From: Candidatus Diapherotrites archaeon
GTDB taxonomy: Archaea; Iainarchaeota; Iainarchaeia; Iainarchaeales; 1-14-0-10-31-34
Direction: 5' to 3'
Length of the DNA: 64,000 nt
Assembly (NCBI GenBank): GCA_040755695.1
Contig: JBFMAK010000001.1
Coordinates: forward strand, 192,637-256,636
The first letter of the stretch is position 1. Each line of letters opens with the position of its first letter. Shown in pieces: positions 1 to 7,489 of the stretch. The notes under the pieces were generated by a model that saw nothing but the letters and a program-made list of their open reading frames with translations, was not told the DNA's origin and searched no databases. The translations under genes and the position numbers were made by a program.

Positions 1-687
1 CAAAAAATTTAAGGCAATCTCCCTATTTGAAAGCAATATTGTTTGGGCAAGATTTTGTGTTTCCTCTTTAAACTGAATTGCAATCTCTTTGCTGTAACAC
101 CTGTAAGCATTGGCTGAACCAAACGCCTGTTTTTCCCGGATATAGCCCTGTGAAATTTTCTTTTCTGTTACCGCCATTTTTTTCCCGAATAGTTCACTGA
201 AATAATTTATTACAGTATTAATAAAATCCATTTTTTCAGGTGAAGGTTTTTGAATGAATTGAACCTCCCCGTGGGTTCTACTCAAATAGATGCTTCCGTC
301 AGTATTAATGGCTCCAAGCAAGTAAGCCATTCTCTTGTCCTTTTCAGAACATTCATTTAATTCAGTAATTTTGCTTACAGATAAAACCATTTCTTTTCCG
401 CTTAAAATTTCTTTCATTTCTTTTGAAACCAAATTGAAGCCATCAAAGGTTGGCACTTTATGGTCTTCAGTTATTTTTAAGCTGTTTCCCTTCATTTTTC
501 CTGTTTGGGAAACAGAAACTTCAATTAGTTCAGCCGATCTTTTCATTGAAGCAGTAATTTTTTTCCATTCAATCTGCAGAGAGTTTTTATTTAGAGAAAG
601 AGTATATAATTCTTCTTTGTTATCAAAAATTTCTTTTAAGGTTTTGAACCCTTTATTTGTTAAGATTTTGGTGTCGCCAGAAAAGCA
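1..687 (-). mobile_element. Intein in PEP synthase (N-terminal 229 residues)
   Basis: Begins at Cys425 of the host frame with the splicing block CFSGDTKILTNKGF. A TEDHKVPTFDG segment fits block B, with the T..H pair used in N-terminal splicing. A LAGLIDADG-type motif, YLLGAINTDGSI, lies about 145 residues in, so a homing endonuclease domain is present at least in part. The insertion is directly before the phosphorylated His of GGRTCH, the site used by the Methanocaldococcus PEP synthase intein. The C-terminal splice junction is off the window. Confidence 0.92.
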
Positions 688-1959
688 GGTTCTTCCCCCT
701 TTATTTGTTATAATCGCTGAAGCTATTTTCATTATTGGCTCCCAGTCAGGGTCAGTCATGTCGGTAACAAGGATTTCCCCTGGCTTGAATTCCTCTATTT
801 TGGAGGCGTCCTTTATCACTCTTACCTTTCCTTTGCCTATCTTTGAGCCAACGCTTTCGCCTTTGACAATCACTCTGCCTTTTTCTTTTAATACAAATTC
901 TTCCAATACATTTCTGTTCTTCTGGGACTGCACTGTCTCAGGCCTTGCCTGAACAATGAAAAGATTTCCTGTAACCCCATCCTTGGCAAATTCAATATCC
1001 ATTGGCTTGAATTTGCCTGCCTTTGAAGAATAATATTCTTCAATAATTAAAGCCCAACTTGAAAGCTTAAGAATTTCTTCGTCGCTCAAAGTGAATTTCT
1101 TTCTCTCATGCTCTGATACCTCAATCTTTTTTGTTGCCTTGCTTGAATCATGGGCATAAACAATCTTTGTTCTCTTCTCTCCTAATTTCTTGCTTAAGAC
1201 TGCCTTTTTTCCCTGCCTTAAAGTTGGCTTGAATACAATGAATTCATCAGGCGTAACAGCGCCCTGCACAACGCTTTCGCCCAAGCCCCATGAACTGTTA
1301 ATTAATATTGCTTCCTGGAATCCTGTTTCAGTGTCAATAGTGAATATTACACCGCTTGAGGCAATATCAGAGCGCACCATCTTCTGCACTCCAACAGAAA
1401 GAAAAACTTTGGAATGATCAAAGCCCTTGTCTTCCCTGTAAGAAATGGCCCTGTTAGTGAACAAGGAAGCAAAACATTTCTTCACTGCCTCCAAGAGTTC
1501 TCTTGGGCCCCTCACATTCAAGAATGTTTCCTGCTGGCCAGCAAAAGAGGCATCAGGCAAATCTTCTGCTGTGGCGGAACTCCTGACAGCAACGTCAGGG
1601 TTGTGCCCGTACTGAAGCCCTAAATGATGATATGCATTCTCTATTGCTTCCTCTAATTCTTCAGGCATTTTTGACCTCAGAATTGCAGTCCTGATTTTTT
1701 CTCCTCTCTCCATTAATTCTTTTACTCTGTGGATATTCAATCCTTTCAATTCATGCTTTATCTTTTCATTCAATCCTGTCTTCTCAAGGAAATGCTTGTA
1801 GGCAGAAGCAGTAATACAGAAGCCGTTCGGGATGGCAATGCCTTTAGAGGAAAGATTCCTGTACATTTCCCCCAAAGAAGCATTCTTGCCTCCGACCAAT
1901 GGAACGTCTTCAATTCCAGTCTGGTCAAACCATAAAATGAATTCCTTTGTTTTCTCCAT
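1..1959 (-). CDS. ppsA: Phosphoenolpyruvate synthase, intein-containing, 3' end beyond window
   Basis: Makes PEP from pyruvate, ATP and water for gluconeogenesis. From the ATG at 1959 the frame stays open for 653 codons to the window edge. Residues 1-424 are the N-extein: an ATP-binding PPDK_N domain with VGGKNASLGEM near residue 20 and VAVRSSATAEDLPDASFAGQ near residue 105, then the start of the swivelling phosphohistidine domain. At the catalytic motif GGRTCH the Cys is followed not by His but by FSGDTKIL, so an intein begins there. The rest of the intein, the catalytic His and the C-terminal PEP-binding domain lie outside the window. A TATA-like box at 1989-1999 suggests a leader of under 10 nt. 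Family identity is certain; the full product cannot be seen. Confidence 0.95.
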   Translation of the reverse strand, partial: MEKTKEFILWFDQTGIEDVPLVGGKNASLGEMYRNLSSKGIAIPNGFCITASAYKHFLEKTGLNEKIKHELKGLNIHRVKELMERGEKIRTAILRSKMPEELEEAIENAYHHLGLQYGHNPDVAVRSSATAEDLPDASFAGQQETFLNVRGPRELLEAVKKCFASLFTNRAISYREDKGFDHSKVFLSVGVQKMVRSDIASSGVIFTIDTETGFQEAILINSSWGLGESVVQGAVTPDEFIVFKPTLRQGKKAVLSKKLGEKRTKIVYAHDSSKATKKIEVSEHERKKFTLSDEEILKLSSWALIIEEYYSSKAGKFKPMDIEFAKDGVTGNLFIVQARPETVQSQKNRNVLEEFVLKEKGRVIVKGESVGSKIGKGKVRVIKDASKIEEFKPGEILVTDMTDPDWEPIMKIASAIITNKGGRTCFSGDTKILTNKGFKTLKEIFDNKEELYTLSLNKNSLQIEWKKITASMKRSAELIEVSVSQTGKMKGNSLKITEDHKVPTFDGFNLVSKEMKEILSGKEMVLSVSKITELNECSEKDKRMAYLLGAINTDGSIYLSRTHGEVQFIQKPSPEKMDFINTVINYFSELFGKKMAVTEKKISQGYIREKQAFGSANAYRCYSKEIAIQFKEETQNLAQTILLSNREIALNFL

Positions 1960-1988
1960 TCAAACCGTATTAAATAGAATTCAAGGAT

Positions 1989-1999
1989 TTTTAAATATA
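1989..1999 (-). promoter_or_regulatory. TATA-like box upstream of ppsA
   Basis: TTATATTTAAA on the minus strand is centred about 35 bases upstream of the ppsA ATG, which places transcription start roughly 8 bases before it. No SD sequence lies between, consistent with near-leaderless initiation. Inferred from position and composition only. Confidence 0.45.
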
Positions 2000-2028
2000 A
2001 CTAAAATCAGTTGAAAGGCCTGAATTAA

Positions 2029-3237
2029 TTATTTTTTCTTTAGCAAATAGATGAGCCTTTCAATCCTGTTCTTTCTGTCGCTGTACGGGAATGGAACTGC
2101 TTTGGGGTCAATTTCAGGCATTGGGTTGTAAATAACAAAATTTTGCAGGAAAACTTTTTCGCTCACCCTGAATTTTTTTCCGCTCGCAGAAGGAATTACC
2201 GGCAGGATTATGCAGGCAATTTTTTCGAACTTCATCACTTTTGCTGCCTCATTGAAAAATCTGCTGTAAATTGCTTCAAGCCCTGAAATTATTTTCCTTG
2301 CCTTTTCCTCTGAAGGGAATTCCTTCAACAAAGGTCCCAGATGGGGCTCAGAGACAATCTGGTCAAAAGAATTCCTTTTAATGAAAGAGCTTAATTTAGT
2401 GCTGTCGCCTTCAATTATTTCCCACTCATTTTTTGCATTAAACTTCTTTGAATACCATTCAAGGTTCTTTCTCGCCTGCACTGCAGTCTCAGGATTAATT
2501 TCAATTCCAATTGCATTCAATCCATTATTCAAGGCTTCCATTGGAATTGTTGCAATCCCACAGAAAGCATCCAATACAGTGCACCCTTCACCATTTGCCT
2601 GGCTTAAGTTAAGCATTATCCTTGCAAGCCTCAAGGAAATTGCCTCCAAGGGCTTATTGCAAGGCCTTTCTTCATCCCTTTCCTTTAATTTGAATGGATC
2701 AAAGCAGGCAATACTCCTCCCAACAAACAATTCTTTTCCGTGAGAAAAAAATATTAGATCTAATCCTTTCCCAATCAAATCCCATTTCATTACATCTGAA
2801 GGATTAATCTGCCTTGAGCCCTTCTCTGTCCTCTCATGCCTTGCATGCTTTAACACAGCCTTCAGCTTTAATTCCTTAAACTTCCCTTTCAGAAAAACTA
2901 AAGCATATTCAGCCAAGGCGGAATGCCTTCCCCCAGAGAAATCGTTTACCCCGTAAAAGAATTTCTTCGGGAAAAAACCGAAATCAATTCCTTCTTGCAT
3001 TCCTTTCTGTAATTCTTTTGCGCTCTCTGCACTGCACAATACTTCTGCGATCTTTACTGTGCCTCCAAGAGCATTAATTGCCTTCTGTGCATCTATTGCC
3101 CGAGGGAATTCAATTAGTGCTGCGTCCTCATTGAATGCAATAATATTGAATTCAATTTCCCTGACCTTAAAATAGCATGCAATCTCTGCCAGCGAAATTT
3201 TATTGTCCCTTCCCAAAACAAAAATCAGCTGCTGCAT
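2029..3237 (-). CDS. THUMP-domain RNA methyltransferase (Trm11/TrmG10-like)
   Basis: A 402-residue protein of the class that methylates guanosine in tRNA, such as G10 N2-methylation by Trm11/TrmG10. The N-terminal half (about 1-170) fits a THUMP/ferredoxin-like RNA-binding region. The C-terminal half is a Rossmann methyltransferase with SAM motif I LDAFCGIATIPMEAL near 245-260 and the acidic motif GIEINPE. Where TrmG10 has a DPPYG catalytic motif IV, this protein has VSEPHLGPL, so its exact target is open. It lies 3 bases downstream of the L10e gene on the same strand, which suggests co-transcription. Assignment to COG1041 is confident; the modified position is not. Confidence 0.85.
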   Translation of the reverse strand: MQQLIFVLGRDNKISLAEIACYFKVREIEFNIIAFNEDAALIEFPRAIDAQKAINALGGTVKIAEVLCSAESAKELQKGMQEGIDFGFFPKKFFYGVNDFSGGRHSALAEYALVFLKGKFKELKLKAVLKHARHERTEKGSRQINPSDVMKWDLIGKGLDLIFFSHGKELFVGRSIACFDPFKLKERDEERPCNKPLEAISLRLARIMLNLSQANGEGCTVLDAFCGIATIPMEALNNGLNAIGIEINPETAVQARKNLEWYSKKFNAKNEWEIIEGDSTKLSSFIKRNSFDQIVSEPHLGPLLKEFPSEEKARKIISGLEAIYSRFFNEAAKVMKFEKIACIILPVIPSASGKKFRVSEKVFLQNFVIYNPMPEIDPKAVPFPYSDRKNRIERLIYLLKKK

Positions 3238-3240
3238 TAT

Positions 3241-3963
3241 TTACTCTTCGCCTGAAATCTTTTGCTTGACCTTGTCTTTCTCTAATTCCTTCTTTAATTC
3301 AGCCTTCTTGTCTGCCTTCCCTTCCTTTTTCTCTGTCTTCTCTTCAGCCTTTTCCTCTTTTGCTTCCTCAGGCTTTGCTTCCTCTTCTTTTTTCTCTTCA
3401 ATAAGCCTTACCCTCTTAGGCTTTGTTCCAATTGATGCAACATCTGTTCCAACCCTCACAGAAAGCTTGCAGGGAATCTTAGGCTGTGCCTGCATCAAAG
3501 ACTTCCTTGCAGCCTCAATGAATTCCTCGTCTATCAGCATGCTGAAAATCTTCTGGCCTTTCCTGACCCTTACAGCCCTTCCAATAGGCTTGCCGTAAGC
3601 ATGGCTCATGCCTTTGGTAACACGGTCTGCTCCTGCTCCTTGAGCCTGCTTGTTCTCCCTCAAAATCTGATAAGGATACACCCTAATCTTCATGAAATAA
3701 TTGTCTTTTCCTGCAAGCTTTGCAATAGACTTGTTCACTGAAATCCTTGCAGACTCCAAGGCATTATCCCTTATCTGAATGCCTTCCCCCACAATCAAAT
3801 CAACGACATGAGAATATTCTTTCAATGGATTGCCCATATTAAACTGCCTTGTCTTCACATAAGGAGCAGAGCCAATATAGTTCTTCCTGTGCACCTTGAT
3901 GGCTAGCCTTGAGAACGCAGGCTTGTCCTTGCTCCTATAGCACTTTCCTGGCCTTAAACCCAT
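3241..3963 (-). CDS. rpl10e: Ribosomal protein L10e (uL16) with charged C-terminal tail
   Basis: Large-subunit protein near the A and P sites. The start MGLRPGKCYR, the segment KPAFSRLAIKVHRKNYIGSA, and GAGADRVTKGMSHAYGKPIG are diagnostic of archaeal L10e. The family is usually about 160-180 residues. This one is 240 because residues from about 178 form a Lys/Glu/Ala-rich, low-complexity, probably unstructured tail. It is first of a likely two-gene unit with the THUMP methyltransferase and is divergent from glutaredoxin. The tail is real in frame with no stop; its function is unknown. Confidence 0.96.
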   Translation of the reverse strand: MGLRPGKCYRSKDKPAFSRLAIKVHRKNYIGSAPYVKTRQFNMGNPLKEYSHVVDLIVGEGIQIRDNALESARISVNKSIAKLAGKDNYFMKIRVYPYQILRENKQAQGAGADRVTKGMSHAYGKPIGRAVRVRKGQKIFSMLIDEEFIEAARKSLMQAQPKIPCKLSVRVGTDVASIGTKPKRVRLIEEKKEEEAKPEEAKEEKAEEKTEKKEGKADKKAELKKELEKDKVKQKISGEE

Positions 3964-4073
3964 TATTTCACCTTAAAAAAGAGAAGAATACAAAAAGCAT
4001 TCAATTACCAATTCTTTCCTCGAAATGCTTTAAAATACTTTTCCTTGAATGCTATTTAATCGGAGGCAATAAA

Positions 4074-4310
4074 ATGAATGTAATTGTATACTCTACGCCA
4101 ACATGCCCTTACTGCCATATGGTAAAAGACTACCTCAAACAAAAAAATGTTTCCTTTCAAGACATTGACGTTGCAAGAGACCAGAGCAAAGCCCAAGAAA
4201 TGATAAAGAAATCAGGCCAAATGGGAGTGCCAGTAATAGACATAGACGGCAAAATCATAATAGGCTTCGACAGGCCAAGACTGGAAGAAATACTCAAAAA
4301 CAACAAATAA
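4074..4310 (+). CDS. Glutaredoxin-like thiol-disulfide protein
   Basis: A 78-residue thioredoxin-fold protein with the redox motif CPYC at residues 11-14, the cis-Pro motif MGVPVIDIDG near 50-59 and the terminal GFDRPRLEEIL typical of NrdH/glutaredoxin-family proteins. It probably reduces protein disulfides in the cytosol. The ATG at 4074 is chosen because GGAGG at 4062-4066 sits about 7 bases upstream; an in-frame extension upstream lacks any family similarity. It stands alone, divergent from L10e and followed by the hairpin and tRNA-Cys region. Confidence 0.92.
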   Translation: MNVIVYSTPTCPYCHMVKDYLKQKNVSFQDIDVARDQSKAQEMIKKSGQMGVPVIDIDGKIIIGFDRPRLEEILKNNK

Positions 4311-4383
4311 TCCTATTTTTTCTTTTTTCAATTACTATTCTTTTTAATTAATTACCCACTCAATAATTAATTAAATCACAAGT

Positions 4384-4461
4384 TTTCGGCGCAGCCGAAA
4401 TCCTATTATTGTCCTTTCAGGGCAATAATAGTGTGTAGTGTCAACTGATAATATTCAGTTG
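4384..4461 (+). repeat. Chain of three intergenic hairpins before tRNA-Cys
   Basis: Three stem-loops follow one another. TTTCGGC at 4384-4390 pairs with GCCGAAA at 4394-4400. CTATTATTGTCC at 4403-4414 pairs with 4420-4431 (12 bp including one G.T). CAACTGA at 4442-4448 pairs with TCAGTTG at 4455-4461, whose last base is the first base of tRNA-Cys. Nothing in the 150 bases between glutaredoxin and the tRNA looks coding. Confidence 0.85.
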
Positions 4462-4726
4462 CTGGGGTGGCAGAGAGGCCATGCACCCGCCTGCAGTCCC
4501 AAGCCTTTTCTCTTTTTAGGAAAAAGAGAAAAGTCTACGGTCTATCCAAAAGAGAAAAAAAATTGCAGTTTATTATTTTCTTTTTTGGGGCACAATTAAA
4601 ACCAATGGTTTTAATGTGCATTTAATTCCTCCGGGAATTAAATTGCAACGTACCACTTTTTTCTTTTTAAAAAAGAAAAAAGGGGCCGTGAGCGGGAGAT
4701 CGAGGGTTCGAGTCCCTCCCTCAGCT
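4461..4726 (+). tRNA. tRNA-Cys(GCA), interrupted by a 194-nt intron
   Basis: Exon 1 is 4461-4496 and exon 2 is 4691-4726, which includes the T discriminator usual for tRNA-Cys. Joined, they give a 7-bp acceptor (GCTGGGG with CCTCAGC, one G.T), a 3-bp D stem, anticodon stem CCCGC/GCGGG, loop CTGCAGA with anticodon GCA, and T arm GAGGG-TTCGAGT-CCCTC. CCA is not encoded. The intron sits between positions 37 and 38, the canonical archaeal site. The whole tRNA can be folded base by base from the sequence. Confidence 0.9.
4497..4690 (+). other. Hairpin-rich tRNA-Cys intron
   Basis: This 194-nt intron folds as a chain of stem-loops: 4505-4517 with 4521-4533 (13 bp perfect, polypyrimidine/polypurine); 4546-4558 with 4576-4588 (13 bp, one G.T); 4590-4603 with 4607-4619 (13 bp, one bulge); 4620-4629 with 4634-4643 (10 bp perfect); 4656-4668 with 4670-4682 (13 bp perfect). 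It holds no plausible reading frame for a homing enzyme. Removal by the archaeal tRNA splicing endonuclease is inferred from the position. Confidence 0.82.
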
Positions 4727-4831
4727 TTTCTTTTTTTCCTAATTTTCGGGTTGAATTCAGAAAGAATTAAAAAGGGTGAATGTGTTACTATAATAGTTTT
4801 TCAATTTTAATCGTTTTTGGGAGGTAGAGTT

Positions 4832-5005
4832 ATGGCAAATGTATGCGATAAAAAAGGAGGTCTAGTTTTCGGAATAATCCTAATCATATTAGGTCTTGGC
4901 TGGCTGTCAAGCGATTTGGGGTGGCTCGCACAAAACATTTCATGGGGTGCATTAATAGTCATATGGTTGGGGATTGGAGCTCTATTCATGTGCATGAAGA
5001 AATAA
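4832..5005 (+). CDS. Small two-span membrane protein
   Basis: A 57-residue protein that I do not recognise. The ATG at 4832 is preceded by GGGAGGT at 4819-4825, a strong ribosome binding site that decides the start. After a short polar N-terminus (MANVCDKKGG) it has two hydrophobic stretches, about residues 11-24 and 37-53, each with several Gly and Trp, and a short basic C-terminus. It resembles small LiaI/DUF5668-type membrane proteins in its pattern, but that is only a resemblance. It stands between tRNA-Cys and the ThiI-like gene. Confidence 0.7.
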   Translation: MANVCDKKGGLVFGIILIILGLGWLSSDLGWLAQNISWGALIVIWLGIGALFMCMKK

Positions 5006-5057
5006 AAACCAAAAAAATTAATTGTTTTTTAATTCCTTTTCTTTCATATTTTCTTAA

Positions 5058-5921
5058 ATGCCAGAAGAAACTCTCCTACTAATAAAAACTGCCTCAGAGA
5101 TCGCCATAAAAAGCCATTTCGTGAGAAACTACTTCACTAAAAAATTAATTAAAAACATAAAGAACTCCCTGAAGGCAAAAGGCATAAAAGCAGAAAAAAT
5201 AATTAGAGGGCAAGGCTTCCTACTCTTATATACAGAAAAAGGGCAGGAAACAATAAAACTTCTGGAAAAGATTTTTGGAATTCACTCAATTGCAAAAACA
5301 AAAGAAAGTTATGTAGAAGACATGATTGATATTAAGCAGGCTGTCTTCTCTTACGCAAAAAAATTCCTGCTCCCGGGAGAAGGCTTTGCCCTGCGCGTTT
5401 CAAGGGAGGGCGAGCACAGCTTTTCTTCACGGGATATTGCAGTACAGTGCGGCAAAAAAATAATGGATTCAATTCCCGGCCTGAAAGTAGACCTTTCAAA
5501 GCCAAAAAAAGAATTGTTCATTGAACTGCATGAAAAGCAGCTTTTATTATATTCAAAAAAGATTTCTGGCCCTAAAGGCCTTCCAGTAGGTGTAGAGGGA
5601 AAGGCTGCAGTCCTGTTCAATGGCACAAAGGATGATTTCACTGCCTCTATTTTGATGATGAAGAGGGGCTGCAGGATTACTGCATTAATTGAAAAGAAGA
5701 ATCCTAAAATAAATAGAACCCTCAAGAAACTGCTGGAGTGGAATTCCTTTAAGCCAATAAAAACAATTTTCTGGAATGAATTGCGGAAGGACAATAGAAT
5801 AAAAGCTCTGGTTTTGCCTTTAACTAAATTGAATAATAAAACGCTGCAGGAAATTGCATCAATAAAAAACAAAAGCAATACTATGGTATTAGAGCCGGCT
5901 CTCTTTTGCTCTCATATTTAA
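5058..5921 (+). CDS. ThiI-like THUMP protein with degenerate PP-loop
   Basis: 287 residues. The N-terminal part follows ThiI, the tRNA 4-thiouridine synthetase: NFLD-like start (LLIKTASEIAIKSHFVRNYF), then THUMP with FALRVSREGEHSFSSRDIA and LSKPKKELFIELHEKQLLLY, and GPKGLPVGVEGKAAVLFNG. Family members continue with a PP-loop SGGxDS that binds ATP. Here the same place reads LFNGTKDDF, with neither the Gly pair nor the Ser, and the protein stops about 90 residues later, short of the usual length near 380 or more. The C-terminal domain is therefore present but eroded. The frame is intact, so RNA binding may persist; sulfur transfer is unlikely. It sits directly upstream of a basic protein and Mre11. 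Confidence 0.75.
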   Translation: MPEETLLLIKTASEIAIKSHFVRNYFTKKLIKNIKNSLKAKGIKAEKIIRGQGFLLLYTEKGQETIKLLEKIFGIHSIAKTKESYVEDMIDIKQAVFSYAKKFLLPGEGFALRVSREGEHSFSSRDIAVQCGKKIMDSIPGLKVDLSKPKKELFIELHEKQLLLYSKKISGPKGLPVGVEGKAAVLFNGTKDDFTASILMMKRGCRITALIEKKNPKINRTLKKLLEWNSFKPIKTIFWNELRKDNRIKALVLPLTKLNNKTLQEIASIKNKSNTMVLEPALFCSHI

Positions 5922-5927
5922 AGGAGT

Positions 5928-6218
5928 TTGAGCAAAAAATTGATTATGCTGAATAGAAGGGAAGCCGAATTAAGAAGAAAAATAATAGAATTGACTAAAT
6001 ATATTCAAAGACTTGATAAAACCATAAAATTGCCCCAAACCTCTGTTTTAGAAAAACAATACAGGACTTCGCTTTTGCGCGCTGCAAATGAAGCAATAAA
6101 AGAAAAAATAGAAAAAGGGAAAGAGCTTGGCAGATTAAGGCATGAATTGAAATTATTGAAAACAAAAAAAAGAAAACCTAAAATTCCTCAAATCAGGAAA
6201 ACCAGAAGGAGACCTTAA
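5928..6218 (+). CDS. Small basic coiled-coil protein, unknown
   Basis: 96 residues, unrecognised. Residues about 10-80 are charged with heptad-like spacing and predict as helical coiled coil. The C-terminus (KKRKPKIPQIRKTRRRP) is strongly basic, which suggests nucleic acid or ribosome binding. The start is uncertain: TTG at 5928 lies too close to AAGGAG (5921-5926), while ATG at 5946 is too far from it. It begins 6 bases after the ThiI-like gene and its last base is the first base of the Mre11 start, so the three probably form one transcript. Confidence 0.6.
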   Translation: MSKKLIMLNRREAELRRKIIELTKYIQRLDKTIKLPQTSVLEKQYRTSLLRAANEAIKEKIEKGKELGRLRHELKLLKTKKRKPKIPQIRKTRRRP

Positions 6219-7489
6219 TGAGGATTGCAGTTATATCTGACCTACACTTGGGTTTTGGCAGGAAAACTGAAAGGGAAGAAGAAAGCTATGATAATGCAAG
6301 GCAGGCATTCGAGCAGGCGCTCAAAGAAAAAATTGATTTAATCCTTATTCCAGGAGACATATTTGATGCCTCTGTCCCGAGCACTGAAAGCTGGCACAAG
6401 GCATTCAAGCTGTTTTCAATTCCAGAAAAAATTAAAAAAGAAGATATTTCGATTGAAACAGGGAAAAAGAAAATTCATTTCTCAGGCATTCCAATCATTG
6501 CAATCCACGGAACCCACGAGTACAGAGGAAAAGAATACAAGAACTCTCTTCAGGTGCTTGAGAGCGCAGGAAAAATAATTTACTTGCACGCGCAAACAGC
6601 AGAAATAACAAAAGGGAAAGAGAGAATTGCAGTGCACGGCCTTGGAGGCATACCAGAAAAAAAGGCCTTGGAGGTATTCAGGCTCTGGAACCCAAAGCCA
6701 TTGCACGGAATAAAGAATTTCCTTATGTTCCACCAGTCCATAAAAGAGTTCCTTGCAACAGAAGACGAAATGAGCGTTACACTTTCACTTGAACATTTGC
6801 CTAAAGGCTTTAATTACTACATTGACGGCCACTTGCACTGGAATTCACAAAAAAAATTGAATGAAGGCCTTTTCATTGTAAGCGGCTCAACCATTATAAC
6901 GCAAATGAAAAAACTGGAGTCAGAGAAACCAAAAGGATTCACAATAATTGATACAGAAAAAATGGATTGTAATTTTACTCCAATTGAAAAACAGAGGAGG
7001 CTTTACTACAAGAAATTCTCTTTCCATAATTCTTCAATGGAAGAAGTAAAGAATTCAGTGAAGGAATTCATTCAAGAAAGCCTGAAAGAAAACAATTCAG
7101 AATTAACCCCCTTGATGAGAATAAAGCTTTCAGGCACTCTAGCAAAAGGCCTCTCGCAAGGCGATTTGGACTTAAAGGAGATAAATGAAGGCTTCTCCGG
7201 AAAGGCAATTCTTTCAATTGAAAAGGATTTTTCCCTGCAGGAATTCAAGAAAAAAATCTCTGAGCTCAGGGAAATGCAGAAATCAAAGCAGTCCATTGCC
7301 GCCCTCGGATTCCAATTGCTCGAAAAGCATTTGGGGGCAACGAACTTCAGCAAGGAAATCGAAATGAAGCGGTTGTTTGACCTTTTAGCAGAAGACGAAA
7401 TAGAAAAAGCAGAGCAGTTCATTCTTGAAGCAAAAGCAAAAAAAGGAATTAAAGAAAAAAGAAAAGAAAAGATCAGCGACTTTGCCTGA
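6218..7489 (+). CDS. mre11: Mre11-like DNA repair nuclease
   Basis: 423-residue calcineurin-like phosphoesterase of the Mre11/SbcD group, the nuclease that processes DNA double-strand ends with Rad50. The metal-binding motifs are in order: AVISDLHLGFG (residues 4-14), LIPGDIFD (near 45), AIHGTHEYRG (near 97, Thr where GNH is usual), MFHQS (near 170) and GHLHW (near 206). A charged C-terminal region follows. Rad50 is not in the window, although the two genes are usually paired. The gene converges on acetyl-CoA synthetase alpha with a 17-base overlap at the 3' ends. Confidence 0.88.
   Translation: MRIAVISDLHLGFGRKTEREEESYDNARQAFEQALKEKIDLILIPGDIFDASVPSTESWHKAFKLFSIPEKIKKEDISIETGKKKIHFSGIPIIAIHGTHEYRGKEYKNSLQVLESAGKIIYLHAQTAEITKGKERIAVHGLGGIPEKKALEVFRLWNPKPLHGIKNFLMFHQSIKEFLATEDEMSVTLSLEHLPKGFNYYIDGHLHWNSQKKLNEGLFIVSGSTIITQMKKLESEKPKGFTIIDTEKMDCNFTPIEKQRRLYYKKFSFHNSSMEEVKNSVKEFIQESLKENNSELTPLMRIKLSGTLAKGLSQGDLDLKEINEGFSGKAILSIEKDFSLQEFKKKISELREMQKSKQSIAALGFQLLEKHLGATNFSKEIEMKRLFDLLAEDEIEKAEQFILEAKAKKGIKEKRKEKISDFA

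Noticed and set aside
335-952. Long plus-strand open frame opposite the PEP synthase intein
   Set aside because: Antisense to a well-supported gene, with no family similarity and Ser/Phe-rich composition typical of the reverse of Lys/Glu-rich coding DNA.
3909-4073. In-frame N-terminal extension of glutaredoxin
   Set aside because: Overlaps the L10e start and promoter region, has no similarity to the family, and the SD sequence at 4062-4066 fixes the ATG at 4074.
4384-4690. CRISPR array
   Set aside because: The repeated features are inverted within each unit and differ between units; there are no direct repeats with regular spacers, and no cas genes in the window.
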